64,000 nucleotides of DNA from NCBI GenBank assembly GCA_016892645.1, contig JAFEMX010000002.1:1-64000 (forward strand), in the 5' to 3' direction. The notes below the pieces were generated by a model that saw only the letters and a program-made list of their open reading frames with translations, searched no databases and had not been told where the DNA came from. This DNA is from Micrococcaceae bacterium RIT 802 (GTDB taxonomy: Bacteria; Actinomycetota; Actinomycetes; Actinomycetales; Micrococcaceae). Position 1 is the first letter of the stretch. Each line of letters begins with the position of its first letter. The position numbers were made by a program, and so were the translations under genes. This document shows positions 42,591 through 51,902 of the stretch, piece by piece.

Positions 42591-42628
42591 TTGACACCAC
42601 TGAACACATGTTTAGTATCTTAAACATG
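42591..42628 (+). promoter_or_regulatory. tetR promoter and operator, leaderless start
   Basis: A consensus -35 TTGACA at 42591-42596 and -10 TAGTAT at 42613-42618 (16-bp spacer) put the transcript start at about 42625, one base before the ATG at 42626. A dyad, ATGTTTA at 42608-42614 and TAAACAT at 42621-42627, overlaps both the -10 and the start codon, so the TetR product would block its own promoter. Confidence 0.7.
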
Positions 42629-43270
42629 CGTTCAATCGATGAGGATGTGACCACCCGGGCGAGGATTCGCGATGCGGCCATTGCGGCGTTCGGGCGGCGG
42701 GGATTCACCGCCAGCACCGTCCGGGACATCGCCACCGATGCCGGGGTCAGCCCGGGTCTGGTCATCCACCACTTCGGCAGCAAGGCCGCGCTGCGCACCG
42801 CCTGCGACGCCCATGTGCTGAACACGGCCCGCGCCAGCGCTGAATCGAGCAACGACCCCGACCGGCTGCGCGACGTGCTCACCGAATACCTGGCCCAGCC
42901 GGACGACTACGCCCGCGAGCTGGCCTACATCCGCAGCTCGGTCATCGACGAATCCGCCGCCGGGGACGCCTTCTTCGACGCCTACGTCCGCCTGACCGAG
43001 CAGATCCTGGCCGAGGGGGTCCGCGCGGGCACGATGCGCCAGGTCAGCGACCCGCTGGCCACCGCCACCTGGATGGTCGCCAATTCCCTGGGCCTGCTCG
43101 TGCTGGGCCGGCACGTCGCGCGCAGCCTGGGCCACGAGGAGTTCGGCACCGGCACCATCAACCGCATCGCCGGCCCCGCCGTCGAGCTCTACACGCATCC
43201 GCTCTACACGGATGATTCCTTCCTGCAGGCCACGCGCGATGTGGTCTCCGACGCCACCACCGGGAGGTAA
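42626..43270 (+). CDS. TetR-family transcriptional regulator
   Basis: A 214-residue TetR regulator. The N-terminal helix-turn-helix reads TASTVRDIATDAGVSPGLVIHHFGSKAAL (about residues 30-58), and the all-helical C-terminal domain is the ligand-binding and dimer part. The ATG at 42626 is preferred because the upstream ATG at 42608 lies inside the -10/operator region. The gene is followed four bases later by an ABC ATPase, so it probably represses itself and the exporter. Confidence 0.92.
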   Translation: MRSIDEDVTTRARIRDAAIAAFGRRGFTASTVRDIATDAGVSPGLVIHHFGSKAALRTACDAHVLNTARASAESSNDPDRLRDVLTEYLAQPDDYARELAYIRSSVIDESAAGDAFFDAYVRLTEQILAEGVRAGTMRQVSDPLATATWMVANSLGLLVLGRHVARSLGHEEFGTGTINRIAGPAVELYTHPLYTDDSFLQATRDVVSDATTGR

Positions 43271-43274
43271 CACC

Positions 43275-44234
43275 ATGGACAACGCCATCGAGGTCACGGG
43301 CCTGGCCAAGAGCTACGGCGCCCGCGAGGTCCTGCACGGCATCGACTTTGAGGTGCCCCGCGGCCAGGTCTTCGGCGTCATCGGCCCCAACGGTGCCGGC
43401 AAGACCACGGTCATGCGCTGCCTGCTGGACATCATCCGCCCGTCCGCCGGCCGCATCAGCGTGCTCGGCGCCGAGCCCCGCCGGGCAGATCCGGACATCC
43501 GCCGCCGCATCGGCTACCTTCCGGGCGAGCTGGCCCTCGAGGGACGCACCACCGGCCGCCGCCTGCTGGGACATTTCGCCGACATCAGCGGCCCCGTCGC
43601 CCCCGGCCGCATCGACGCACTCGCCGAACGCCTGGGCGTCGACCTCGACCGCCAGGCCCGCCGCCTCTCCAAGGGCAACAAGCAGAAGCTCGGCATCATC
43701 CAGGCGTTCATGCACGACCCCGAACTGCTCGTCCTCGACGAACCCACCAGCGGGCTCGACCCGCTCATGCAGCAGGAGTTCCTCCGCCTGGTCCACGAGG
43801 CCCGCGACGCCGGCCAGACCGTCTTCCTCTCTTCGCACGTCATCAGCGAGATCCAGCAGGCGGCGGACACCGTGGCCATCCTGCGCGAGGGCCGCATCGC
43901 CACGATCTCCACCGTCGCCGCCCTGCGCGAGACCGCGGTCAGCCGGCTGCGCGTGCAAACGCACCTCCCGCCCGAACGCACCGCCCAGCTCCTCGGCGGC
44001 CTCCCGGGCCTGGGCAACCTGCGCCTGGAGACAGTGCACGACGCCGGTGGCTCGCCCGTGTGCCAGGCCTCGGCCGAGTGGGCGGGGCCCGTTGCGGATC
44101 TGGTCGACGTGCTGCCCCGGCTGAACCCCGTCGACCTGGCGCTGGAGGAACCCGACCTCGAGGAGGCCGTGCTGGCGCTCTACCGCGAACCCGGGACCGG
44201 CGAACCGGTCCTGTCAGGAAGGAAGTCATCATGA
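43275..44234 (+). CDS. ABC exporter ATP-binding protein
   Basis: A 319-residue ATPase of the drug/antibiotic exporter type. Walker A is GPNGAGKTT near residue 38, the signature LSKGNKQKLG replaces LSGGQ as is common in this branch, Walker B is LLVLDEPTSGLDP, and SSHVISEIQQ carries the switch His. About 80 C-terminal residues form the accessory domain found in such exporters. GGGAGG precedes the ATG. It sits between TetR and the permease with an ATGA overlap to the latter. Cargo is unknown. Confidence 0.92.
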   Translation: MDNAIEVTGLAKSYGAREVLHGIDFEVPRGQVFGVIGPNGAGKTTVMRCLLDIIRPSAGRISVLGAEPRRADPDIRRRIGYLPGELALEGRTTGRRLLGHFADISGPVAPGRIDALAERLGVDLDRQARRLSKGNKQKLGIIQAFMHDPELLVLDEPTSGLDPLMQQEFLRLVHEARDAGQTVFLSSHVISEIQQAADTVAILREGRIATISTVAALRETAVSRLRVQTHLPPERTAQLLGGLPGLGNLRLETVHDAGGSPVCQASAEWAGPVADLVDVLPRLNPVDLALEEPDLEEAVLALYREPGTGEPVLSGRKSS

Positions 44235-45070
44235 GCACGACGGCGCTGCACCGCGGAGGCGCGATCCACCGGACCCGCTTCCCGCTGCTGGTCAAGTCCC
44301 TGCTGGACGCCCGCTTCTCCCTCGTCACCTGGGCTGTGGCGATGCTCGCGGTCATGTGCCTGTACCTGCCGCTCTTCCCCGCCATCGGCGGGAGCGACCA
44401 GATGCAGCAGATGATGAAGGCGTTGCCGGCCCAGCTGGTCAACGCGTTGAACTACGGGCAGATCGCCTCGGGGCCGGGCTACGCCCAGGCCACGGTGTTC
44501 GGGCTGCTGGGGTTCCTGCTCATGACGATCATGGCGGTGTCGGCCGGGGCGGGGGCGATCGGCGGCGACGAGGAGTCGGGGCTGCTCGAGCTCACCATCG
44601 CCCACGGGGTGACCCGCACGCAGGTGGTGCTCGAACGCGCCGCCGCCCTGGTCGTCCGGGTCGTGGTCCTGCACGCCTTCATCCTGGTCGTCCTGCTGGT
44701 CCTCAAGGGGCCCTCGGAGCTGGGGTTCGACGCGGCCCATGCCGCCGCGGGGGTGCTCATGTTCGCCCTGCTGGTCCTGCTGAACGGCTCCTTCGCACTG
44801 CTCGGCGGTGCCATCGGCGGCCGGAAGGTCCACGGCATTGCCGCCGGCGCCGGGGTGGCGGTGCTCGGGTACGCCTTCAATGCGCTGGGCAACCAGAACC
44901 CGGATCTGGAATGGATGCACGCCGTCTCGCCGTACTACTGGGCCTACGGGGATTCACCGTTGCTTAACGGAGTGGATGCCCCGGCGGCGCTGTTGCTGCT
45001 CGGCGTCAGCGCGGCATGCATCGCGCTGGCCGTCGCGGCACTGCATCGCCGGGACATCCACGGGGTGTAG
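44231..45070 (+). CDS. ABC exporter permease
   Basis: A 279-residue ABC-2-like permease with six hydrophobic segments. The conserved loop GDEESGLLELTIAHGVTRTQVV, after the second helix, resembles the E-loop that couples to the ATPase. It starts inside the ATPase stop codon overlap and has AGGAAGG just upstream. With TetR and ATPase it forms a regulated efflux cassette. The exported compound is unknown. Confidence 0.9.
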   Translation: MSTTALHRGGAIHRTRFPLLVKSLLDARFSLVTWAVAMLAVMCLYLPLFPAIGGSDQMQQMMKALPAQLVNALNYGQIASGPGYAQATVFGLLGFLLMTIMAVSAGAGAIGGDEESGLLELTIAHGVTRTQVVLERAAALVVRVVVLHAFILVVLLVLKGPSELGFDAAHAAAGVLMFALLVLLNGSFALLGGAIGGRKVHGIAAGAGVAVLGYAFNALGNQNPDLEWMHAVSPYYWAYGDSPLLNGVDAPAALLLLGVSAACIALAVAALHRRDIHGV

Positions 45071-45079
45071 CTGGGGTAG

Positions 45080-45718
45080 TTAGCCCTGGGTCGGGCCACC
45101 CGGCTGCTGGTAACCCTGCTGCGAATCGGCCTGCTGGTAACCCTGCGGGGCGTTCTGCCCGGCGAATCCACCAGCCGGTGCACCCGGGTATCCGGCCTGG
45201 CCACCGAAGGAGTTGGCCTGTGCCGCCGCGCCGCCGTCGGCATCGAAACGCGCGCCCTCGGGGGCCGAGGGGAGAAGGTTCATGATCAGTAGGGCCAAGC
45301 CGCCGATGCCAAACCCGAAGACCAGGAAGTAGAAGAAACCGGAGAAGTTGGCGTCATGGAGGCGGCGGACCGTGATGGCGATGCTGGGGACGATGACGGC
45401 CAATCCATAGAGGCCCAGAATGAGCATCGGGACACCAAAGGCGGCGCTGGTGACCTCACCGGTATTCGGGTTGATGCTGCCAACCATCATGGCGGTTGCC
45501 ACGGCGTACAACACCCCGACGATGATCGCGTTGAAGAGCTGGACCCACCAGTACTCGCTGCGGCTGGCCCGGCCACTGAAGGTGGCGTACTTCTTGAAGA
45601 AGCGCTTGATGGCCTGGCCGAAGCTGGCACCATACAGCGGCTGGTCCAGCGGGACCTCGCCATGCGCGGGAGCGGCCACCGGGGCGGACGTGTAGGGGCT
45701 GGGGTATTCGTTGCTCAA
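45080..45718 (-). CDS. DUF805 domain membrane protein with Gln/Gly-rich tail
   Basis: A 212-residue membrane protein. The DUF805 domain spans about residues 35-145 and contains FKKYATFSGRASRSEYWW, RRLHDANFSGFFYFL and three to four helices. A repetitive Gln/Gly/Tyr tail (GYQQADSQQGYQQPGG) follows. I choose the TTG at 45718 because GGAGG lies four bases upstream; an ATG at 45751 would add eleven residues and lacks such a site. DUF805 proteins are of unknown function. Confidence 0.85.
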   Translation of the reverse strand: MSNEYPSPYTSAPVAAPAHGEVPLDQPLYGASFGQAIKRFFKKYATFSGRASRSEYWWVQLFNAIIVGVLYAVATAMMVGSINPNTGEVTSAAFGVPMLILGLYGLAVIVPSIAITVRRLHDANFSGFFYFLVFGFGIGGLALLIMNLLPSAPEGARFDADGGAAAQANSFGGQAGYPGAPAGGFAGQNAPQGYQQADSQQGYQQPGGPTQG

Positions 45719-45832
45719 AGTTCCTCCATCAAAGTGAAAACGGGCGATCACCCCCAGTCTCTCAGATGGGACCGCGCGGCGCGATGGGGAGATCTATCCG
45801 TGACGTCCCACGTCAGCATCGGGTGGGGGACC

Positions 45833-47047
45833 TCAGGCCCAGGCGACCACCAGCCGCGCCGCTTGCGCCGGCACCGCCAGGTCGACGCCCGTCAGGGCGC
45901 CGAACCGGCGCATCCGGTTCATCAGGGTGTTGCGGTGGCAGTACAACCTGCTGGCCGCGGCCGCCACGCTTCCGGTCTCGAGATAGGCGCGGGCGGTTTC
46001 CAGCAGGCGTTCGCGCTCGACCTCGCCGCATCCGGCCAGCGCCGTTTCGACGTCCGCCGCCAGGCGGATCCCCTCCATGCCCAGCCGGGCACCGGCCAGG
46101 CGGGCCCAGGCGGTATGCAGCCGGAGCGCGGAGGCGTCCCGCTCCGTGGCCACGTGGGCCAGTTCCAGGGCGAGCTCCCCGGCGTCGTGCAGTCCAGACA
46201 ACCCGTCGACGTCGTCGACGAGGCCGCAGCGCAGGGCGGCGATGCGCTCGCCGGCGTCGTGGAGCGCGGATCCGGGCCGTTCGTCGGCGGGCCAGAAGGC
46301 CAGCAGTGCATCGGCGAAGGGGTGGGTGAAGACCTCGGCGCCGCGACGCGCGGCCAGGGCGATGCTCACCCGGAGGGCGGCGGCGTCGTCCCCGGCGGCG
46401 ACGGCCACGGATAGCCGCGCGTCCGCCGCGAGGCCGAGGGCGGCGGCGGCCCGCTCGATGACGGACGGCGGCGCGGCGGTCTCGCCGAAGAGGGAGGCGA
46501 CCAGTCCCTGCCGGACCGACGAGGCCTCGGTGGCCATGCGTTGGCGTTCGGCCATGTAGGCGCCCTGCGTCTGGCTGGCATAGGCGTCGACCACATGCCA
46601 GACGCTGTTCGCCCGGGCGACCAGCAGCGGGGCGTCATCGGGGGTCGAGAGGGCCGTCAGTGCGTCCCAGAGGACCGAGAAGTCGAGCCGGATGGCCGTC
46701 ATCAGGGCGTCGACGGGGATGTCTGCGCGGGCGCGGGAGACACCGACATCCGTGGCGATGCCCAGCTTGATGTCGCGCAGCTCGTCCGGATCGGCCGGGG
46801 CGCCCGAGGGGTCGGTGGAGCGCAGGCTGCGGATCAGCGCCTCGAAGGACTGCTCGCCCGTGCGGCGCAGTTCCGCGGACGGCAGCGGCGCGTCCTCGTA
46901 ATGGGGCAGCCGCAGGACCCGGGCCAGGAACTCGTCCGTCAGCCGTTCCACGCCCAGCCCATCGAGCAACTGGTTCCACCGCGCGAAGTCGCCATCCGCC
47001 GTCGTGCTGTTGCTTTCCACCGTATGTGACGTCCTTCGAGGGGTCAT
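45833..47047 (-). CDS. PucR/CdaR-type helix-turn-helix regulator
   Basis: A 404-residue regulator whose C-terminal 60 residues carry the PucR-type helix-turn-helix: ARAYLETGSVAAAASRLYCH followed by RNTLMNRMRRFGALTGVDL. The central part is a degenerate GGDEF-like sensory region (ARLSVAVAAGDD...). Such proteins regulate purine, amino-acid or polyol catabolism. The ATG at 47047 lies two bases from a TGCAA/TTGCA dyad. It is divergent from a catabolic operon (transporter, ThDP enzyme, two hydrolases), its probable target. Confidence 0.9.
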   Translation of the reverse strand: MTPRRTSHTVESNSTTADGDFARWNQLLDGLGVERLTDEFLARVLRLPHYEDAPLPSAELRRTGEQSFEALIRSLRSTDPSGAPADPDELRDIKLGIATDVGVSRARADIPVDALMTAIRLDFSVLWDALTALSTPDDAPLLVARANSVWHVVDAYASQTQGAYMAERQRMATEASSVRQGLVASLFGETAAPPSVIERAAAALGLAADARLSVAVAAGDDAAALRVSIALAARRGAEVFTHPFADALLAFWPADERPGSALHDAGERIAALRCGLVDDVDGLSGLHDAGELALELAHVATERDASALRLHTAWARLAGARLGMEGIRLAADVETALAGCGEVERERLLETARAYLETGSVAAAASRLYCHRNTLMNRMRRFGALTGVDLAVPAQAARLVVAWA

Positions 47048-47048
47048 G

Positions 47049-47072
47049 GTGCAAGAATATGTGCTTTTGCAC
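47049..47072. promoter_or_regulatory. GTGCAA/TTGCAC dyad at the PucR-type gene
   Basis: GTGCAA at 47049-47054 and TTGCAC at 47067-47072 form a perfect six-base inverted repeat with a 12-bp spacer, directly abutting the regulator start. A related TGCAA/TTGCA pair precedes the GntP operon at 54332-54345. Confidence 0.4.
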
Positions 47073-47110
47073 AGGATGGCGAGGTAAACCCGTGTCAAAC
47101 GATGCTACGG

Positions 47111-47124
47111 GTGAGCGCGCTCAC
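47111..47124. promoter_or_regulatory. 14-bp perfect palindrome upstream of the MHS/ThDP operon
   Basis: GTGAGCGCGCTCAC at 47111-47124 is a perfect palindrome in the divergent gap, 73 bases before the transporter ATG. It is a candidate operator for the PucR-type regulator or another repressor. Confidence 0.5.
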
Positions 47125-47197
47125 ACTGCGAGACTGGTGGGGATCCCGGGCACGGCACCCTTGCCGAATTGCCCCGAACACCAGTGTGGAGGCACAC

Positions 47198-48520
47198 ATG
47201 ACCCAGCCAACGAACCTCGAAGCGGGCGCGACCCACCAGGTCACCGACAAGGAGGCCACCAAGGTCGCCATCGGCGCCCTGGTCGGCACCGCCATGGAGT
47301 GGTACGACTTCTTCCTCTTCAGCGCCGCAGCAGCGCTGATCTTCAACATCCACTACTTCACCAACGAAAACGCGACGGCGGCGGCGATGGCCTCGTTTGC
47401 GACGTTCGGCGTGGGACTGGTCGCCCGACCGCTGGGTGGCATGTTCTTCGGCGCCATGGGCGACAAGATCGGGCGCCGCAAGACGCTGATGATCACGATC
47501 GTCGGCATCGGCCTGATCACCGGGCTGATCGGCCTGCTGCCCGACTATGCCGCCATCGGCATCGCAGCGCCCATCCTGCTGGTGCTGCTGCGCATCTTCC
47601 AGGGGCTCTTCGTCGGCGGCGAATGGTCAGGTGCCATGACGATCGTGGTGGAGAACGCCCCGCTCAAACGCCGGGCCCGCTATGCGGCGCTGCCGCAGAT
47701 CGGCTCGCCGATCGGCACGATCCTCTCCTCCGGCGGCTTCTTCCTGGCCACGCTGTACTTCTCGCAGGAATCCTTCACCTCCATCGGCTGGCGGATCCCG
47801 TTCCTGGCGGCGTTCCCGATGCTGCTGCTGGCCCTGTACATCCGGTCCCGGTTGGACGAGTCCCCGGTCTTCGCCGAGCTCATGGAAGCCGGCGCGACGG
47901 AGAAGGCCCCGATCCGCACCGTGCTCAAGCAGAGCTGGAAGCACATCATCGTCGGCATGGCTGCCGCACTCCTCGGCGTCGGCGGCTTCTACCTGGTCAC
48001 GGCGTTCATGGTCTACTACGGCACGAAGATCCTCGGCTACAGCGCCTCGCTGATGCTGCTGGCCACGATCATCGCCGCAGTCGTGGAAATCCCGGTGCTG
48101 ATCGCCGGCGGCCGCTTGGGCGAGCGCTTCGGCGGCAGCAAGGTCATCATCTACGGCGGCCTGCTCTCCGCGGTCGTCGCCGTCCCCGCGTTCCTCATGG
48201 TCGCCAGCGGCAACGAGGTGCTCGTGGTCCTGGGCGTGGTCCTGGCCGTCGCCACCCTGTCCTTCCCCTATGCGGCATCGGGCACCGTGTTGACCGGGCT
48301 CTTCCCGGCCACCACCCGCTACACCGGCGTCGGCTTCGCGCAGAACGTCGCCGGAATGCTCTCCGGCTTCATCCCGCTGCTGGCCGTCAGCGTCACCGCC
48401 GCCGCCGACAAGCACTGGTGGCCCGCCGCCGTCATCCTCATCGTCCTGTCCCTGTTCACCGCCGTCGCCGGCTACCTGGCACCGCGCATGAGCGTGGACC
48501 TGCCCGGCTTCAAGCACTAG
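47198..48520 (+). CDS. MFS transporter, metabolite:H+ symporter (MHS) family
   Basis: A 440-residue, twelve-helix symporter of the same MHS family as the 7636-8997 protein. GTAMEWYDFFLFSAAAALIF, GAMGDKIGRRKTLM and LRIFQGLFVGGEWSGAM are landmarks. GGAGG lies before the ATG at 47198. It heads a four-gene operon with a ThDP enzyme, an amidohydrolase and an M20 hydrolase, and probably brings in their common carboxylate or N-containing substrate. Confidence 0.93.
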   Translation: MTQPTNLEAGATHQVTDKEATKVAIGALVGTAMEWYDFFLFSAAAALIFNIHYFTNENATAAAMASFATFGVGLVARPLGGMFFGAMGDKIGRRKTLMITIVGIGLITGLIGLLPDYAAIGIAAPILLVLLRIFQGLFVGGEWSGAMTIVVENAPLKRRARYAALPQIGSPIGTILSSGGFFLATLYFSQESFTSIGWRIPFLAAFPMLLLALYIRSRLDESPVFAELMEAGATEKAPIRTVLKQSWKHIIVGMAAALLGVGGFYLVTAFMVYYGTKILGYSASLMLLATIIAAVVEIPVLIAGGRLGERFGGSKVIIYGGLLSAVVAVPAFLMVASGNEVLVVLGVVLAVATLSFPYAASGTVLTGLFPATTRYTGVGFAQNVAGMLSGFIPLLAVSVTAAADKHWWPAAVILIVLSLFTAVAGYLAPRMSVDLPGFKH

Positions 48521-48531
48521 AAGGGAACCGC

Positions 48532-50196
48532 ATGAGGACCTCCGCCGGCCACCTGATCGTCCGCCAACTCGAAGCCCACGGCGTGCAGCGCGTCTACTCC
48601 CTGCCCGGGGAGAGCTTCCTGGACGTCCTGGACGGATTGCACGATTCGCCGATCACCACCGTGGTCGCCCGGCACGAGGGCGGCGCCGGTTTCATGGCGC
48701 TCGCCGAGGCCCGGCTGACCGGCATTCCCGGCATCGCCATGGTCACCCGCGGCCCCGGGGCGGCGAACGCGATGATCTCCGTGCACACCGCCTGGCAGGA
48801 CGCCACCCCACTGGTGCTCTTCGTCGGCCTGATCCCGGTGGCCGACCGCGGGCGGGACTCCTTCCAGGAGTTCAGTCTCGACGGCTGGTTCGGCACCACC
48901 GCCAAGCGCGTGATTGTGCTCGATGACGAACACCGCGCCGCCGAGCTGGTCGCCGAGGCCATGCACGCAGCATCCTCCGGCCGGCCGGGGCCAGTCGTCG
49001 TCGGGCTGCCCGAGGACGTGCTGGTCCGGATGACCGAGTCCGGGCCGGTGCCTCCGCGCCCCGTGCCTGCCCCGGTGGCCGGGGCCGCCGCCGTCGACGA
49101 ACTGGCCGCACGGCTGGCTGCCGCCGAGCGCCCGCTCATCGTCGCCGGCGGCGACGGATGGGGCGAATCCGTGTGCGGCGATTCCGCCGGTGCCGTGCTC
49201 GCCGCGTGGGCCGAGGCCGCGCACGTTCCGATCGCCGCGGACTGGCGCGCGTACGACGCCGTTCCCCACACTTCCCCCGCCTGGGCCGGCTACCTGGGCT
49301 ACTACCGCTCCGACGAACTCGCCGACCGGATGGCCGGGGCCGACCTGCTGGTCTTCGTCGGCTGCGGGCGCTCCGACGTCCCCTCCGACGGGTACACCCG
49401 GGGACTCGAGGCGAGCACCGTCGTCGTGCTCCCGGACCCGAACGCCGCCACCCATGCGGGCCGGATCGACCAGCAGATCGTGGCCACCCCGGCATCGTTC
49501 ACGTCGGCCCTGCCCGCGCCGGACGCCGCCCGCGGAACCCGCGGCCCCGACTGGATGGATGGGCTCGCAGCGGCCCAGCGCCGTTTCGCCACCCCGCACC
49601 CGGAGGATCCGGCCACCGGCGTCGATCTCTCGGTGGCGTTCGGGCTGCTGGAGGACAAGCTGCCGGCCGACCGTCTCCTCACCTACGGGGCCGGCAACGC
49701 CACGCTCTGGGGCCACCGCTACCTCACCCATGCCGGACCCGGCACCCTGGTGGGCCCGCGCAACGGCGCCATGGGCGTCTCCGTGCCGGCGGCCGTCGCC
49801 GCGTCGCTGGTCCACCCAGACCGGGTGGCGGTCGCCATTTGCGGCGACGGGGACTTCCTGATGAACGGACAGGAACTCGCGGTGGCCGTGGCCCACGGGG
49901 CCTCTCCGCTGGTGGTCGTCGTGGACAACGGGGTCTTTGCCACGATCGTGCAGCACCAGGAACAGCACTACCCGGGCCGTCCGTCCGGGACCTCGATGGC
50001 CAACCCCGAGTTCGCCGCGCTGATCGAGGCCTTCGGCGGGCACGGCGAGGACGTGCGAGCCACCGCCGAGGTCGCCGCAGCGATCGACCGGGCGCTGGAA
50101 GCGGTCACCGTCCGCCGCGTACCGGCGCTGCTGCACCTGCGCATCGACCCGGCCACCATGCCGCCGTCCACCGCGGCAGCGGGGGCGACCGCGTGA
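48532..50196 (+). CDS. thiamine-diphosphate-dependent decarboxylase/lyase (acetolactate synthase-like)
   Basis: A 554-residue ThDP enzyme with three domains: an N-terminal Pyr domain with the cofactor-activating Glu49 (ARHEGGAGFMA), a central domain, and a C-terminal PP domain with the metal/diphosphate motif GDGDFLMNGQELAVAV near 437-452. It resembles acetolactate synthase and benzoylformate decarboxylase. No regulatory small subunit gene follows, arguing against branched-chain biosynthesis. AAGGGAA precedes the ATG. Its stop overlaps the next GTG. Likely a 2-oxo-acid decarboxylase or C-C lyase in the local catabolic pathway. Confidence 0.9.
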   Translation: MRTSAGHLIVRQLEAHGVQRVYSLPGESFLDVLDGLHDSPITTVVARHEGGAGFMALAEARLTGIPGIAMVTRGPGAANAMISVHTAWQDATPLVLFVGLIPVADRGRDSFQEFSLDGWFGTTAKRVIVLDDEHRAAELVAEAMHAASSGRPGPVVVGLPEDVLVRMTESGPVPPRPVPAPVAGAAAVDELAARLAAAERPLIVAGGDGWGESVCGDSAGAVLAAWAEAAHVPIAADWRAYDAVPHTSPAWAGYLGYYRSDELADRMAGADLLVFVGCGRSDVPSDGYTRGLEASTVVVLPDPNAATHAGRIDQQIVATPASFTSALPAPDAARGTRGPDWMDGLAAAQRRFATPHPEDPATGVDLSVAFGLLEDKLPADRLLTYGAGNATLWGHRYLTHAGPGTLVGPRNGAMGVSVPAAVAASLVHPDRVAVAICGDGDFLMNGQELAVAVAHGASPLVVVVDNGVFATIVQHQEQHYPGRPSGTSMANPEFAALIEAFGGHGEDVRATAEVAAAIDRALEAVTVRRVPALLHLRIDPATMPPSTAAAGATA

Positions 50197-51902
50197 ACCT
50201 GGACCTGATCCTGCGCGGTGCCGAGATCATCACGCTCGAGGACGAGCGGCCACGCGCCCACAGCATCGGCATCCTGCACGGCCGCATCGCCGGGTTCGAC
50301 GACGAGCTGGACGGCTGCACCGCCAACCGCGAGATCGACCTGGCCGGCACCGCCGTCGTGCCCGGGTTCATCGACGCCCACTGCCACACCACCTGGTGGG
50401 GACTCGGGCTCGAATCGGTGGACCTGCAGCATGCCCGCGGTCTCGACGAGCTCTACGCCCTGTTGCAGGACGAGGCCGCCCGCCTCGATGGCCTCGGGGA
50501 CGCCGACGCCTGGCTGCACGGCACCGGCTTCAACCACGAGCACCACGGCGGGGCGTTCCCGGACATCGCCCGCCTCGATGCGATCACCGGGGACCGCCCG
50601 CTCTACCTGCGCCACGTCTCCGGCCACCAGGCGATCACCAACACGGCCACCCTGGCCCTGGCCGGCGCGCTCGAGCCGGGGTTCGAGGACCCCGTGGGCG
50701 GCGCCGTCCTCCGCGACGGGCAGGGCCGGCCGACCGGCATCGTCGAGGAGGCCGCCCAGGGCTTGGTCCAAGGGTTGCTGCTGCCGTACTCACGCGAGGC
50801 GATCGTCGATGCGCTCGACGCCGCGACCGCCCGCTACGCCGCCGAGGGCATCACCAGCTTCACGGAGGCCGGCATCGCCGCCGGCTGGATCGGCCACAGC
50901 CCGCTGGAGGTCGACGCCTACCAGCATGCCCGCCGCACCGGGCGCCTGCACGCCCGGGCACAGCTGATGCCCACCCTCGACGCGCTGCACGAGGTCAGCG
51001 GCCACGCCGAGGATCTGCACGGCTCCACCGGCCGCGGGCTGGACCTGGGCCTGGGGGCCGGCTTCGGAGACGACTGGATCTCGCTCGGCCCGGTGAAGGT
51101 GTTCATGGACGGCTCGCTCCTCGGCGCGACCGCGGCCGTGACCGAGGACTTCTGCGGGCACCCGCACCACCGCGGCTACCTGCTCGACGACGCCGCCACC
51201 TACCGGGAGCGGGTCACCGACGCCTACCGCGCCGGCTGGCCGATCGCCCTGCACGCCATCGGCGACGCCGCGATCGACCTCGCTCTGGAGATCGTCATCG
51301 CCTGCCAGGACGCGTACGGGGCCAACCCGCTGCCCAACCGGATCGAGCACTTCGGCATCGCCCGGCCAGACCAGGTCGCCCTCGCCGCACGCCACGGGAT
51401 CGCCGTCACCCCGCAGGCGGCATTCATCGGCCCGCTCGGCGACCAGATGGCCAACCTCGTCGGCCCCGACCGCGAGGCCTGGCTCTACCGCGGCCGCTCC
51501 ATCATCGACGCCGGCGGGATGCTCGCCGGCTCCTCCGACCTGCCCGTCTCCGACAACAACGTGCGCCGCGGCCTGCAGGCCTGGGTCGACCGCCGAACCT
51601 CGACCGGCCACGTCCTCGGCGGAGTGCACGACGACGGCACCCCGGTGGAGGGCCTCTCGCCTGAGGAGGCGCTGCGCGCCTACACCGCCTGGGCCGCCGC
51701 GGCGACCGGAACGGCCGATGACAAGGGCACGCTGCGTACCGGCAAGCTCGCCGACCTCGTCGTGCTCTCCGGCTCGCCGTTGGACGTGCCCGACATCGGT
51801 GCCCTCGACGTCCTGGCCACGATCGTCGGCGGCCGCTTCACCCACTTCGCCCTCGAAGGCATCACCGCCACTCCCGCCACCCCGAATGGAGCCACAGCAT
51901 GA
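50193..51902 (+). CDS. YtcJ-like metal-dependent amidohydrolase
   Basis: A 569-residue amidohydrolase of the amidohydrolase-3/YtcJ group. The metal HxH motif DAHCHT lies near residue 63, further histidines are in ALHAIGDAAIDLAL and RIEHFG, and the final catalytic Asp is in GSSDLPV. The GTG start at 50193 overlaps the ThDP enzyme stop (GTGA). Substrates in this group are cyclic or formyl/acyl amides; none is assigned. No signal peptide is present, so the enzyme is cytoplasmic. Confidence 0.9.
   Translation: MNLDLILRGAEIITLEDERPRAHSIGILHGRIAGFDDELDGCTANREIDLAGTAVVPGFIDAHCHTTWWGLGLESVDLQHARGLDELYALLQDEAARLDGLGDADAWLHGTGFNHEHHGGAFPDIARLDAITGDRPLYLRHVSGHQAITNTATLALAGALEPGFEDPVGGAVLRDGQGRPTGIVEEAAQGLVQGLLLPYSREAIVDALDAATARYAAEGITSFTEAGIAAGWIGHSPLEVDAYQHARRTGRLHARAQLMPTLDALHEVSGHAEDLHGSTGRGLDLGLGAGFGDDWISLGPVKVFMDGSLLGATAAVTEDFCGHPHHRGYLLDDAATYRERVTDAYRAGWPIALHAIGDAAIDLALEIVIACQDAYGANPLPNRIEHFGIARPDQVALAARHGIAVTPQAAFIGPLGDQMANLVGPDREAWLYRGRSIIDAGGMLAGSSDLPVSDNNVRRGLQAWVDRRTSTGHVLGGVHDDGTPVEGLSPEEALRAYTAWAAAATGTADDKGTLRTGKLADLVVLSGSPLDVPDIGALDVLATIVGGRFTHFALEGITATPATPNGATA

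Noticed and set aside
48532-50196. ThDP enzyme as housekeeping acetolactate synthase (ilvB)
   Set aside because: No ilvN or ilvC follows, and it is embedded in an operon with a transporter and two hydrolases.
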